In this document: in pieces, positions 33,569 to 42,639 of the stretch
Layout of the letters: each line of letters starts with the position of its first letter
How positions within the stretch are numbered: the stretch's first letter is position 1
DNA from: Ciceribacter lividus
Lineage (GTDB): Bacteria; Pseudomonadota; Alphaproteobacteria; Rhizobiales; Rhizobiaceae
Assembly (NCBI RefSeq): GCF_003337715.1
Contig: NZ_QPIX01000005.1
Location: 248,001 to 312,000, forward strand
Reading direction: 5' to 3'
DNA: 64,000 bases
The notes under the pieces: model-generated
Seen by the model: only the letters and a program-made list of their open reading frames with translations
Told to the model about the DNA's origin: nothing
The model's database searches: none
Translations under genes and position numbers: made by a program

Positions 33569-34531
33569 ATGGCTGACATCATCGCACTGGTCCTCCCGTT
33601 CTTCGGGCTGATCCTGATCGGCTACATATCAGGCAAACTGGGCCGGCAGCCGGCCACCGCCCTCGGCTGGCTGAATTTCTTCGTCATCTACGTGTCGCTG
33701 CCGTCGCTGTTCTTCAAGCTCGTGTCGCGCACGCCGCTTTCGGAGCTGACGCGCATCGATTTCATCGCCGCCTCGCTGGCGGCAACCTACACGATCTTCC
33801 TGCTCGTCTTCCTGATCGGCCGCTTCCTCCGGGGCAATTCGATCGCCGACTGCACGATCCAGGCGCTCGCCGGCGCCTACGGCAATATCGGCTATATGGG
33901 GCCGGGGCTCGCGCTTCTCGCTTTCGGCGAGGCGGCGGCGGTGCCGGTCGCGCTGGTCTTCTGCTTCGAGAATGCCGCCCATTTCATCGCCGCCCCGGCG
34001 CTGATGGCCTTTGCGGGTGGCGATGCCCGGCCGCGCGCGGCGGTGGCCGCCGACGTCGTGAAGAGGATCGTCACTCACCCGTTCATCATCGCGACCGCCA
34101 TCGGCTTCCTGGCCGCCGCCTTCTCCTTCGAGCCGCCGCTGGCGCTGCAGCGCCTCATCGACTACCTCGCCCAGGCCGCGGCCCCTTGCGCACTCTTCGC
34201 CATGGGGGTCACGCTGGCACTTCGCCCGCTGAAACGCATTCCCGCCGAGATCGGCTACATCGTGCCGATCAAGCTGCTCCTGCATCCGCTGCTCGCCTGG
34301 ATCGTGCTCGGTCTTGCCGGCAATTTCGATCCGCTGTGGATCTACACCGCCGTCCTGCTCGCCTCGCTGCCGACGGCGACCAACGTCTTCGTCATCGGCC
34401 AGCAATACGGCGTCTGGCAGGAACGTGCGTCTGCGACGATCCTGATCACCACCGTGCTTTCGGTGCTGACGGTCTCGGGCCTGCTCTATGCGATCACGAC
34501 CGGTCTTCTGCCGCCCGACCTCTTCCCCTGA
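33569..34531 (+). CDS. AEC (auxin efflux carrier)-family transporter
   Basis: A 320-residue membrane protein with about ten helices in two inverted halves; IIALVLPFFGLILIGYISGKLG opens the first and ALAGAYGNIGYMGPGLALLAFG is the characteristic broken-helix segment. Bacterial AEC proteins move malonate, malate or other organic anions; the substrate here is unknown. The last 38 bases overlap, tail to tail, the coding end of the monooxygenase gene on the other strand. Confidence 0.9.
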   Translation: MADIIALVLPFFGLILIGYISGKLGRQPATALGWLNFFVIYVSLPSLFFKLVSRTPLSELTRIDFIAASLAATYTIFLLVFLIGRFLRGNSIADCTIQALAGAYGNIGYMGPGLALLAFGEAAAVPVALVFCFENAAHFIAAPALMAFAGGDARPRAAVAADVVKRIVTHPFIIATAIGFLAAAFSFEPPLALQRLIDYLAQAAAPCALFAMGVTLALRPLKRIPAEIGYIVPIKLLLHPLLAWIVLGLAGNFDPLWIYTAVLLASLPTATNVFVIGQQYGVWQERASATILITTVLSVLTVSGLLYAITTGLLPPDLFP

Positions 34532-35738
34532 CGCTCAGCCGTTCCTTCAGGAAGAGCGGCAGCGCGGAGAAACCGCGTCCGGGCTCTACACCCTCGCGCA
34601 TCACCAGCTGGCGCAGCGGTCCGAAGCCGGACAGCAGGTGGAGCCCCGCGGTTCTCAGAACCTGTACCGGCAGGAAACCGGACAGCAGCGAACGGTTGAG
34701 GAGGTCGACGCTCGCCGTGCGGCTGACGACGTCGATGCGGCGGCGGCGGTCGAAGCTGTCGCCCGCACGGGCGTCGATCGGCCGGTCTGCATGGGAGCAG
34801 AGGATCTCGACGAGCGCCATCACGTCGCGCAGGCTGAGGTTGAGCCCCTGGGCGCCGATCGGCGGGAAGGCGTGCGCCGCCTCGCCGATGAAGGCGGTTC
34901 GGCCCTTGCCGAAGCGTGCCGCCGTCATGCCGGAGAGCGGCCAGGCCTGAACGCCGGCCTCCACCGTCACTTTCCCGAGCATCGACTGCATTCTCTTTTC
35001 GACCTCGCCGCTCAGTGCTTCCAGCGAAAGAGAGGTAAGCCGCGTCGCTTCGGACGGCTCGACGACCCAGACGAGGCTCGAACGCAGGCCGGGCAGGGGA
35101 ACCTGGGTGAACGGCCCCGATTCACCGTGGAATTCGGTGGAAACGTTGCGGTGCGGCAGCGTGTGCGCAAAGTTCAGCACCACCGCCGTCTGCGGATAGG
35201 ACCAGCTCCGCACGGCAACACCGGCACTTTCGCGCGTCTTCGAGCCGCGGCCGTCGGCGCCGACGACGAAGTCGGCAGTCACCTCTTCGCCGTCTTCGAG
35301 CGTAATCGTGACGCCATCGGCACCGATCTCGATGCGCGTGGCCGCACCGGCGATGCTGGTGATGTTGTTTTCGGCGGCGACCGCCTTCTTCAAGACGGCG
35401 ATCAGCGCTTCGTTCGGGATGTTGTAGCCGAAGGCGTCGAGGCCGATTTCGGCGCTGCGAAAGGCGACGACCGGCGCCCGCAAAAGCCGGTTGGTGCCGT
35501 CGATGATTTGCATGGTCGAGAGCGCTTCGGCCGACGGCCGGATTTCGTCCCAGAGCCCGAGCCGTTCCATGAAGCGGATCGATTGCTCCATCAGCGCTGT
35601 GGTGCGCTGGTCGACGATCTCGCGCTCCGGCGCGACGAGCGCCACCGAGCGACCGCCGCGCGCAAGCGCCAGCGCGGCAATGGAGCCGGCCAGTCCCGCA
35701 CCGACAATCGCAACTTCGAAATGCTTCATCGCTTCCAT
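34494..35738 (-). CDS. ubiH: UbiH/COQ6-family FAD-dependent monooxygenase
   Basis: A 414-residue flavoprotein. FAD binding is seen at VAIVGAGLAGSIAALALA near the N-terminus, DFVVGADGRGSKTRE in the middle and FIGEAAHAFPPIGAQGLNLSLRD near residue 285. Family members hydroxylate the ubiquinone ring, and this gene is the usual alphaproteobacterial UbiH-type hydroxylase. The second FAD motif reads GEAAH where GDAAH is the norm. The ATG at 35738 is used; ATG at 35729 (MKHFEVAIVG) is equally good. The 3' end overlaps the convergent AEC gene by 38 bases. Confidence 0.85.
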   Translation of the reverse strand: MEAMKHFEVAIVGAGLAGSIAALALARGGRSVALVAPEREIVDQRTTALMEQSIRFMERLGLWDEIRPSAEALSTMQIIDGTNRLLRAPVVAFRSAEIGLDAFGYNIPNEALIAVLKKAVAAENNITSIAGAATRIEIGADGVTITLEDGEEVTADFVVGADGRGSKTRESAGVAVRSWSYPQTAVVLNFAHTLPHRNVSTEFHGESGPFTQVPLPGLRSSLVWVVEPSEATRLTSLSLEALSGEVEKRMQSMLGKVTVEAGVQAWPLSGMTAARFGKGRTAFIGEAAHAFPPIGAQGLNLSLRDVMALVEILCSHADRPIDARAGDSFDRRRRIDVVSRTASVDLLNRSLLSGFLPVQVLRTAGLHLLSGFGPLRQLVMREGVEPGRGFSALPLFLKERLSVRGRGRAAEDRS

Positions 35739-35876
35739 CCGTCTCAACCGTTTGTCCCGGACGCGTGTATCGCAATTCATCGATACGAACCTTGCCGCAC
35801 ATCCGCGGTCACTCCGGTCTTCGTCGTTCGATATAGGCGCTTCGCCTGTCCGAATCCATGGGACAAATGCGACCGG

Positions 35877-35897
35877 TGGCCTGACGCGAACAGGCCA
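35877..35897. promoter_or_regulatory. Perfect 7-bp dyad upstream of pcs
   Basis: TGGCCTG (35877-35883), seven-base spacer, CAGGCCA (35891-35897), 117 bases before the pcs start in the 275-base divergent gap with ubiH. It may be an operator or an mRNA hairpin. Otherwise that gap shows no convincing gene. Confidence 0.4.
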
Positions 35898-36013
35898 GAC
35901 GGGGTCGGTTCGGCAGGCGCGCGAAACCGGGGAACGCCGAGCGCGCGCCGTTGCAAAACGTGCCGATTCGTCGGATACCCGTAGGCGAGGCGAAGAGGGG
36001 ACCCACAGAGAGC

Positions 36014-36739
36014 ATGAAAATATTCAACTACCGCCGTGTGCCCTATGCCGAAATCCGCGCCTTTTCCGTTCATGTCCTGACGGCCTCCGGGTCCTTCCTC
36101 GCCTTTCTCGGCGTGGTGGCGGCCGCCGAGCGCCGTTTCGTCGACATGTTCTGGTGGTTGGGTCTGGCATTGCTCGTCGACGGAATCGACGGACCGATCG
36201 CCCGCAAGGTGCGGGTCAAGGACGTGCTCCCCAACTGGTCCGGCGACACGCTGGACAACATCATCGACTATGTAACCTACGTGCTGCTGCCGGCCTTCGC
36301 GCTCTACCAGAGCGGCATGATCGGCGAGCCATGGTCGTTCGCCGCCGCCGGCATGATCGTGGTGTCGAGTGCAATCTACTACGCCGACATGGGCATGAAG
36401 ACGGACGAGTATTTCTTCTCCGGCTTCCCCGTCGTATGGAACATGATCGTCTTCTCGCTGTTCGTCATCGACGCTTCGGCGACGACGGCAATGACCGTCG
36501 TGGTGGTGTCGGTTGTACTGACTTTCCTGCCGATCCATTTCCTGCATCCGGTCAGGGTGGAACGGTTGCGGCCGGTCAACATCGCGATCTTTCTCGCCTG
36601 GTGCGCCCTCGGCGGCTACGCATTGCTTCTGCATTTTGCGACCCCGCAATGGGTGGTCGCCTGTTTCGTCGCGACCGGCATCTACCTCTACGGGGTCGGC
36701 GCCGTGCTGCAATTTTTCCCCTCGCTGGGACGCAAGTAG
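36014..36739 (+). CDS. pcs: Phosphatidylcholine synthase (CDP-choline pathway)
   Basis: A 241-residue membrane enzyme with about eight helices that makes phosphatidylcholine directly from CDP-diacylglycerol and host- or soil-derived choline. The CDP-alcohol phosphotransferase motif is D59-G60-x2-A63-R64-x12-G77-x3-D81-x3-D85; the 12-residue spacing, rather than the usual eight, distinguishes Pcs from other family members. The pathway is typical of rhizobia, agrobacteria and brucellae. The ATG at 36014 has GAGAG just upstream. The quinone oxidoreductase gene follows after 11 bases. Confidence 0.96.
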   Translation: MKIFNYRRVPYAEIRAFSVHVLTASGSFLAFLGVVAAAERRFVDMFWWLGLALLVDGIDGPIARKVRVKDVLPNWSGDTLDNIIDYVTYVLLPAFALYQSGMIGEPWSFAAAGMIVVSSAIYYADMGMKTDEYFFSGFPVVWNMIVFSLFVIDASATTAMTVVVVSVVLTFLPIHFLHPVRVERLRPVNIAIFLAWCALGGYALLLHFATPQWVVACFVATGIYLYGVGAVLQFFPSLGRK

Positions 36740-36750
36740 GAGGTCTCCAC

Positions 36751-37734
36751 GTGGCAAAGACGCAGGCAATCCTGATCCGTGAGCTCGGCGGTCCTGACGT
36801 CCTTCGTCTCGAAGAGATCGAGCTTGCCGCACCCGCTGCCGGCGAGGTGCAGATCCGCCACGCCGCCGTCGGTCTCAACTTCATCGACGTCTACTTCCGT
36901 ACCGGGCTCTACAAGGCGCCGAACGGGTTGCCCTTCGTGCCCGGCAAGGAAGCGGCAGGAACGGTGACGGCCGTCGGTCCGGGCGTGACCGACTTCCGCG
37001 TCGGCGACCGGGTGGCCTATGCCGGTGCTGATGGCGCCTATTCGGTAGAGCGCAACGTCGCCGCCCGCCATCTCGTCAAGGTCCCCGACGATATCCCGCT
37101 GGAAACGGCGGCCGCGATGATGCTGAAGGGCATGACTGCGGAATACCTGCTCAACCGCACCTACAAGGTCGGTCCTGGCACGGTGCTTCTCTTCCACGCG
37201 GCGGCCGGCGGCGTCGGTCTGATCGCCGGCCAATGGGCGAAGGCGCTCGGCGCGACGGTCATCGGCACTGCAGGCTCGCCGGAAAAGATCGAACTCGCGC
37301 TCCGCCACGGCTACGACCACGTCATCGATTACCGCAACGACGACTTCGTCGCCCGCGTCAAGGACCTGACCGGCGGCAAGGGTGTCGATGTCGTCTACGA
37401 TTCCGTCGGCCGCGACGTCTTCCCGCGCTCGCTCGATTGTCTCAAGCCGCGCGGCATGTGGGTGCTGTTCGGCCAGTCGTCCGGGCCGGTGGAGGCGTTC
37501 GACATGAGCCTTCTGGCACAGAAGGGCTCGCTCTATGCGACGCGCCCGTCGCTCTTCGCTTACATCGCCACGCCGGCCGAACTTGCCGATTGTGCAAAGT
37601 CGCTGTTTGATGTTGTGCGGAGCAACAAAGTGCGTATCAATATCAATCAGACCTATCCTCTGGCCGACGCCCGTCGCGCTCATGAGGACCTGGAATCAAG
37701 AAAAACGAGCGGAACGACCTTGCTGATCCCCTGA
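36751..37734 (+). CDS. qor: Quinone oxidoreductase (zeta-crystallin/Qor family)
   Basis: A 327-residue zinc-free medium-chain reductase. GKEAAGTVTAVGPGVTDFRVGDRVAY and the NADP site HAAAGGVGLIAGQWAKALGATVIG are diagnostic of Qor. It reduces quinones with NADPH in the cytoplasm. GTG at 36751 has an ideal TAGGAGG ribosome site that overlaps the pcs stop, so the genes are co-transcribed although no metabolic link is obvious. Confidence 0.93.
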   Translation: MAKTQAILIRELGGPDVLRLEEIELAAPAAGEVQIRHAAVGLNFIDVYFRTGLYKAPNGLPFVPGKEAAGTVTAVGPGVTDFRVGDRVAYAGADGAYSVERNVAARHLVKVPDDIPLETAAAMMLKGMTAEYLLNRTYKVGPGTVLLFHAAAGGVGLIAGQWAKALGATVIGTAGSPEKIELALRHGYDHVIDYRNDDFVARVKDLTGGKGVDVVYDSVGRDVFPRSLDCLKPRGMWVLFGQSSGPVEAFDMSLLAQKGSLYATRPSLFAYIATPAELADCAKSLFDVVRSNKVRININQTYPLADARRAHEDLESRKTSGTTLLIP

Positions 37735-37762
37735 ATGCGCACGCGGACAAGGGGCTGCAAGG

Positions 37763-39355
37763 ATGAAAAGAGGGGATCGCGTGACGGACATCGAGGCATC
37801 GCGAACCGGCAGCCTTCTGGCGGTCCGCGGCTTGACGAAGCTGTTCGGCAGCTTTGCGGCCTGCCAGGGTATTGATTTCGACATCAGGCCGGGAGAGATC
37901 CACGCCCTCCTCGGAGAAAACGGCGCCGGCAAGTCGACGCTGGTAAAGATGCTGTTCGGCGTGCTCGCTCCGAGCGCCGGCGAGATCGCCTGGCAGGGAA
38001 GCGTCGTTTCGATTGCTTCGCCCGCGGCCGCGCGCAAGCTCGGCATCGGAATGGTCTTCCAGCACTTTTCGCTCTTCGAGGCGCTGACCGTCGCCGAAAA
38101 CATCGCGCTTTCGCTCGATGACGGAACCCCGCTCGCCGCCGTCGCAAAGAGGGCGGAGGAGCTTTCCCGTCTCTACGGCCTGCCGCTCGATCCCGGCGCC
38201 CATGTCGCCGACCTTTCCGTCGGTGAACGCCAGCGCATCGAGATCGTCCGTGCGCTGTTGCAGAACCCGAAACTCATCATCCTCGACGAGCCGACGTCGG
38301 TGCTGACCCCGCAGGAAGCGGACCGGCTCTTCGAGACGCTCGATAAGCTGAGGGCCGAGGGCCGTTCGGTTCTTTACATCAGCCACCGGCTCGAGGAAGT
38401 GCAGCGCATCTGCGATCGCGCCACGGTGCTGCGCCACGGCCGGGTCACCGGTGAATGCGACCCCCGCAAGGAGACGCCGGCTTCGCTCGCCCGCATGATG
38501 GTCGGCAGCGACGTGGCGGTCGTGCGCAACACCGGCACGGCGGACGCAGGCGCGGTACAGCTCGAGGTGCGAGCGCTTTCCGCGCCGGCCCGCACGCCCT
38601 TCGCCGTCGCGCTGAAGGACATTGCGTTGACGGTGAGGGCAGGGCAGGTGCTGGCTGTCGCCGGCGTCGCCGGCAACGGCCAGAGCGAGCTCTTCGACGC
38701 CCTGTCCGGTGAGTATCCGGTCGCCGATCGCGACGCGATCCGAATCCGCGGCCAGGCGGTCGGCCGCCTCGGCATCAACGAGCGGCGGCTTCTCGGCGCC
38801 GGTTTCGTTCCGGAAGAGCGGCAGGGCCACGCCGCGATCGGTGCGCTGCCGCTTTCCGACAATCTGGTGCTTGCCCGCCATCGCTCGGACCGCAAGGCAT
38901 TCCTGGCCGGCGGCATCTTCGGCCTCGTCCGGCACTCGGTCGTCCGGGCTGCGGCCAAGCGGATCGCCGAGGCGATGGATGTGCGCAAGAGCGGCGACGA
39001 TCCGCTCGCCGGCTCGCTTTCGGGCGGTAATCTGCAAAAATTCATCGTCGGGCGCGAACTCGACCGCCAGCCCGCGGTCCTGGTCGTGAACCAGCCCACC
39101 TGGGGCGTCGATGCCGGCGCCGCGAGCCGCATCCGCCAGTCGCTGATCGATCTCGCCCGCAACGGTTCGGCGGTGGTCGTCATCAGCCAGGACCTCGACG
39201 AGATCTTCGAGATCGCGACAGACATCGCGGTGATCTCGGAAGGGCGCCTGTCCCCGGCAGAGCCCGCCGCCGTCATGACCCGCGAGAAGATCGGCCTTCT
39301 CATGGGCGGATTGCACGAAAGCAAAGCCGAGCCAGAGCCCGCCCATGCGCATTGA
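37763..39355 (+). CDS. BMP-type ABC importer ATP-binding protein (nucleoside uptake, YufO/NupA-like)
   Basis: A 530-residue tandem ATPase. The first half has GENGAGKST, LSVGERQR and LIILDEPTSVLTPQEA; the second has GVAGNGQSE in place of a full Walker A and LSGGNLQK, the asymmetry usual in RbsA/BMP-type ATPases. It works with two unequal permeases and a Bmp-family binding protein in the same operon. GTG at 37781, with AGAGGGGA upstream, is an equally likely start. Purine nucleosides or related bases are the best-known substrates of such systems. Confidence 0.92.
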   Translation: MKRGDRVTDIEASRTGSLLAVRGLTKLFGSFAACQGIDFDIRPGEIHALLGENGAGKSTLVKMLFGVLAPSAGEIAWQGSVVSIASPAAARKLGIGMVFQHFSLFEALTVAENIALSLDDGTPLAAVAKRAEELSRLYGLPLDPGAHVADLSVGERQRIEIVRALLQNPKLIILDEPTSVLTPQEADRLFETLDKLRAEGRSVLYISHRLEEVQRICDRATVLRHGRVTGECDPRKETPASLARMMVGSDVAVVRNTGTADAGAVQLEVRALSAPARTPFAVALKDIALTVRAGQVLAVAGVAGNGQSELFDALSGEYPVADRDAIRIRGQAVGRLGINERRLLGAGFVPEERQGHAAIGALPLSDNLVLARHRSDRKAFLAGGIFGLVRHSVVRAAAKRIAEAMDVRKSGDDPLAGSLSGGNLQKFIVGRELDRQPAVLVVNQPTWGVDAGAASRIRQSLIDLARNGSAVVVISQDLDEIFEIATDIAVISEGRLSPAEPAAVMTREKIGLLMGGLHESKAEPEPAHAH

Positions 39356-40442
39356 ACTCGAAAAACGCCCCGGCGGCTCGCCGCTCTTCTCCGTCCTGTC
39401 GCCACTTCTCGCCATGGTCCTGACCGTCGTCTTCGGCGGCATTATGTTCTGGCTGCTCGGCAAGGACCCGGTCGATGCGATCTACTCCTTCTTCATCGAG
39501 CCGCTGCTTGAGGTCTGGTCGCTGCACGAACTGGCGATCAAGGCCGGCCCGCTGATCCTGATCGGCGTCGGGCTTTCGGTCTGCTACCGATCGAACAACT
39601 GGAACATCGGCGCGGAAGGCCAGTTCATCATGGGCGCGATCGCCGGGTCGATCCTGCCCGTGGTCTTCTTCGAATGGCACTCGCCGCTGGTCTTGCCGCT
39701 GATGCTGGTTATGGGCGCGATCGGCGGCGCGCTCTATGCCGGCATCCCGGCGCTCTTGAAGGCCCATTTCAACACCAACGAGATCCTGACGAGCCTGATG
39801 CTCGTCTACATCGCCCAGCTCTTTCTCGACTGGCTGGTGCGCGGCCCCTGGCGCAATCCGGAAGGCATGAACTTTCCCGAAACGCGGACTTTCGCGACCG
39901 AGGCAGTCCTGCCGGCCGTCGTCGAGTCGTCCGGACGCGCGCACTGGTCGATCGTCTTCGCGCTGGTCGCGGCGGTGCTCGTCTGGTTCATGATGCGTTT
40001 CACGCTCAAGGGCTTCGAGATAACGGTGCTCGGAGAGTCGGCAAGGGCAGGGCGCTTCGCAGGCTTTTCCTCCCGCAAGATGATCTGGTTCTCGATGCTG
40101 CTTTCGGGCGCCTTCGCAGGCTTTGCTGGCATCACCGAGGTTTCGGGCTCGATCGGCCACCTTCAGCCGATCATCTCGCCCGGCTACGGTTTCACGGCGA
40201 TCATCGTCGCCTTCCTCGGCCGCCTCAATCCGCTCGGCATCGTTGCGTCCGGGCTGGTGCTCGCGCTCACCTATCTCGGCGGCGAAGCCGCGCAGCTTTC
40301 GATCGGCGTCTCGGACAAGGTCACCCGCGTGTTCCAGGGGCTCCTCCTTTTCTTCGTCCTCTCCTGCGACACGCTGATCCACTACAGGATCCGCATCGTC
40401 GTCGACCGGGTCAGGACCGCGATCGAGGGAGGACGCAACTGA
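39345..40442 (+). CDS. BMP-type ABC importer permease 1 (YufP-like)
   Basis: A 365-residue permease with about nine or ten helices. The central CYRSNNWNIGAEGQFIMGAIAG segment is the signature of the larger BMP-type permease. It overlaps the ATPase gene by 11 bases and ends in a TGATG overlap with permease 2, so translation is coupled through all three genes. Confidence 0.93.
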   Translation: MRIELEKRPGGSPLFSVLSPLLAMVLTVVFGGIMFWLLGKDPVDAIYSFFIEPLLEVWSLHELAIKAGPLILIGVGLSVCYRSNNWNIGAEGQFIMGAIAGSILPVVFFEWHSPLVLPLMLVMGAIGGALYAGIPALLKAHFNTNEILTSLMLVYIAQLFLDWLVRGPWRNPEGMNFPETRTFATEAVLPAVVESSGRAHWSIVFALVAAVLVWFMMRFTLKGFEITVLGESARAGRFAGFSSRKMIWFSMLLSGAFAGFAGITEVSGSIGHLQPIISPGYGFTAIIVAFLGRLNPLGIVASGLVLALTYLGGEAAQLSIGVSDKVTRVFQGLLLFFVLSCDTLIHYRIRIVVDRVRTAIEGGRN

Positions 40443-41356
40443 TGTTCGAGGCGATCCTTCTCACCGTCATCACCGCAGCCACCCCGCTCGTCGTCGCGGC
40501 ACTCGGCGAACTCGTGACCGAACGCGCCGGCGTCCTGAACCTCGGCGTCGAAGGCATGATGGTCATGGGCGCGGTCGGCGCTTTCGCGGTCACCCAGATC
40601 ACCGGTTCGCCCTACATCGGGCTCGTCGCCGGAATTGTCTGCGGGGCGCTGTTCTCGCTGCTCTTCGGCTTCCTCACGCTGACGCTCGTCGCCAACCAGG
40701 TCGCCACCGGCCTTGCGCTGACGCTGCTCGGACTCGGCGCCTCCGGCATGCTCGGAGAAAGCTATGTCGGCGCGCCCGGCATCAAGCTTCAGCCGATAGC
40801 CATTCCGCTGCTTTCCGACATTCCCTTCATCGGGCCGGTGCTCTTCCGGCAGGACATCATCTTCTACCTGTCGGTCGCGCTGGTGATCGGGGTCAACTGG
40901 TTCCTGTTCAGGAGCCGCACGGGGTTGAAACTCAGGGCAATCGGCGACAACCACGCTTCGGCGCACGCGCTCGGAATCCACGTTATCCGGACACGCTACC
41001 TCGCCGTGCTCTTCGGCGGCGCCTGTGCCGGGCTTGCTGGCGCCCAGCTCTCGCTCATCTACACGCCGCAATGGGTAGAGAACATGACGGCCGGACGCGG
41101 CTGGATCGCGCTCGCGCTCGTCGTCTTCGCATCCTGGAGGCCCTGGCGCGTGCTTGCCGGCGGCTATCTCTTCGGTGCGGTCTCCATCGGGCAGCTGCAC
41201 GCACAGGCGATGGGTGTCGGCATTCCGTCCCAGTTCCTCTCGGCCCTGCCCTATGCCGCGACTATTGTCGTCCTCGTCATCATTTCCCATAATCGCCGCA
41301 CGACACTGATCAACACGCCGGCCTGCCTCGGCAAGGCCTTCGTACCGGACAGGTGA
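40442..41356 (+). CDS. BMP-type ABC importer permease 2 (YufQ-like)
   Basis: A 304-residue permease with eight or more helices. ERAGVLNLGVEGMMVMGAVGAF near residue 27 is the signature of the smaller BMP-type permease. The start ATG at 40442 shares one base with the stop of permease 1. The binding-protein gene follows after 49 bases and its own ribosome site. Confidence 0.93.
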   Translation: MFEAILLTVITAATPLVVAALGELVTERAGVLNLGVEGMMVMGAVGAFAVTQITGSPYIGLVAGIVCGALFSLLFGFLTLTLVANQVATGLALTLLGLGASGMLGESYVGAPGIKLQPIAIPLLSDIPFIGPVLFRQDIIFYLSVALVIGVNWFLFRSRTGLKLRAIGDNHASAHALGIHVIRTRYLAVLFGGACAGLAGAQLSLIYTPQWVENMTAGRGWIALALVVFASWRPWRVLAGGYLFGAVSIGQLHAQAMGVGIPSQFLSALPYAATIVVLVIISHNRRTTLINTPACLGKAFVPDR

Positions 41357-41405
41357 CGGCAGCAGGCAGCGTTCCGAAAAACCTTCCAACACAAAAGGGG
41401 TCACC

Positions 41406-42479
41406 ATGAAAAAACTAGCATTCGCACTCGCCGCGACCGCGGCGATGGTTTTCTCGATTGCCAGCGGCGCCCAGGCCGAGGACAAGAAGAAGATCTGCTT
41501 CGTCTATGTCGGTTCGAAGACCGACGGCGGCTGGACCCAGGCCCATGACCGCGGCCGCCAGCAGCTCGAAAAGGAGCTCGGCGACAAGATCGAGACCGCC
41601 TTCCTCGAAAACGTCCCGGAAGGCCCGGACGCCGAGCGCGCGATCGAGCGCATGGCCCGCTCCGGCTGCGCAATGATCTTCACGACGTCCTTCGGCTTCA
41701 TGGACGCCACGCTCAAGGTCGCGGAAAAGTTCCCGGACGTGAAGTTCGAACACGCCACCGGCTACAAGACGGCCCCGAACGTCGCGACCTACAACTCGCG
41801 CTTCTATGAAGGTCGCTACATCCAGGGGCAGATCGCCGCCAAGATGTCTGAGAAGGGCGTCGCCGGCTACATCGCCTCCTTCCCGATCCCGGAAGTGGTC
41901 ATGGGCATCAACTCCTTCGTCCACGGCGCACAGTCGGTCAATCCGGACTTCAAGGTCAAGGTCATCTGGGCGAACACCTGGTTCGACCCCGGCAAGGAAG
42001 CCGACGCCGCCAAGGCGCTCATCGACCAGGGCGTCGACATCCTGACCCAGCACACCGACACGACCGCTCCGATGCAGGTCGCCGCCGAGCGCGGCATCAA
42101 GGCCTTCGGTCAGGCCTCCGACATGATCGCCGCCGGTCCGAACACGCAGCTGACGGCCATTACCGACACCTGGGGCGCCTACTACGTCAAGCGCACCAAG
42201 GTGCTGCTCGACGGAAGCTGGAAGTCCGAGCAGATCTGGGACGGTCTGAAGGACGGCATCCTGACCATGGCGCCGTACACCAATATGCCCGACGACGTGA
42301 AGAAGATGGCCGAAGAGACCGAAGCCAAGATCAAGTCGGGCGAGTTGCATCCGTTCACCGGTCCGATCAACAAGCAGGACGGATCGGCCTGGCTGAAGGA
42401 AGGCGAAAAGGCCGACGACGGCACGCTGCTCGGGATGAACTTCTACATCCAGGGTGTGGACGACAAGCTGCCGCAATAA
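41406..42479 (+). CDS. BMP-family ABC substrate-binding protein
   Basis: A 357-residue periplasmic binding protein with a Sec signal (residues 1-23, cleaved after AQA) and no lipobox cysteine. CFVYVGSKTDGGWTQAHDRGRQQLE, FTTSFGFMDATLKVAEKFPDVKFEHATG and the IPEVVMGINSF hinge are typical of the Bmp/Med family that binds nucleosides or purines. It is the last gene of the importer and ends at a strong terminator. Ligand not readable from sequence. Confidence 0.93.
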   Translation: MKKLAFALAATAAMVFSIASGAQAEDKKKICFVYVGSKTDGGWTQAHDRGRQQLEKELGDKIETAFLENVPEGPDAERAIERMARSGCAMIFTTSFGFMDATLKVAEKFPDVKFEHATGYKTAPNVATYNSRFYEGRYIQGQIAAKMSEKGVAGYIASFPIPEVVMGINSFVHGAQSVNPDFKVKVIWANTWFDPGKEADAAKALIDQGVDILTQHTDTTAPMQVAAERGIKAFGQASDMIAAGPNTQLTAITDTWGAYYVKRTKVLLDGSWKSEQIWDGLKDGILTMAPYTNMPDDVKKMAEETEAKIKSGELHPFTGPINKQDGSAWLKEGEKADDGTLLGMNFYIQGVDDKLPQ

Positions 42480-42508
42480 GCGTCTGCTCCAGCTTCGACT
42501 GTTCTGTG

Positions 42509-42537
42509 GAGGGCGCCGGATGGCGCCCTCTCTTTTT
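42509..42537 (+). terminator. Intrinsic terminator after the BMP-type importer
   Basis: GAGGGCGCC (42509-42517), loop GGAT, GGCGCCCTC (42522-42530), then TCTTTTTT: a 9-bp GC-rich stem and T-run 30 bases after the stop. Confidence 0.95.
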
Positions 42538-42571
42538 TGGCCAATTGTCCGGTCATGGCCACACAAGCCCG

Positions 42572-42600
42572 TTTACAAAAGTCATACTATATGATTTATA
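42572..42600 (+). promoter_or_regulatory. Promoter with embedded operator upstream of ytfQ
   Basis: TTTACA (42572-42577) and TTTATA (42595-42600) are 17 bases apart. The spacer holds TCATA-CTA-TATGA (42582-42594), a perfect 13-base palindrome, extended to AA...TT further out with one mismatch. A protein bound here would block RNA polymerase. The likely binder is the GntR protein encoded at the end of the operon (inference). Confidence 0.55.
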
Positions 42601-42639
42601 AACACTCGTCTTGGGAGAAGACTCAAACGGGAGGAAATC

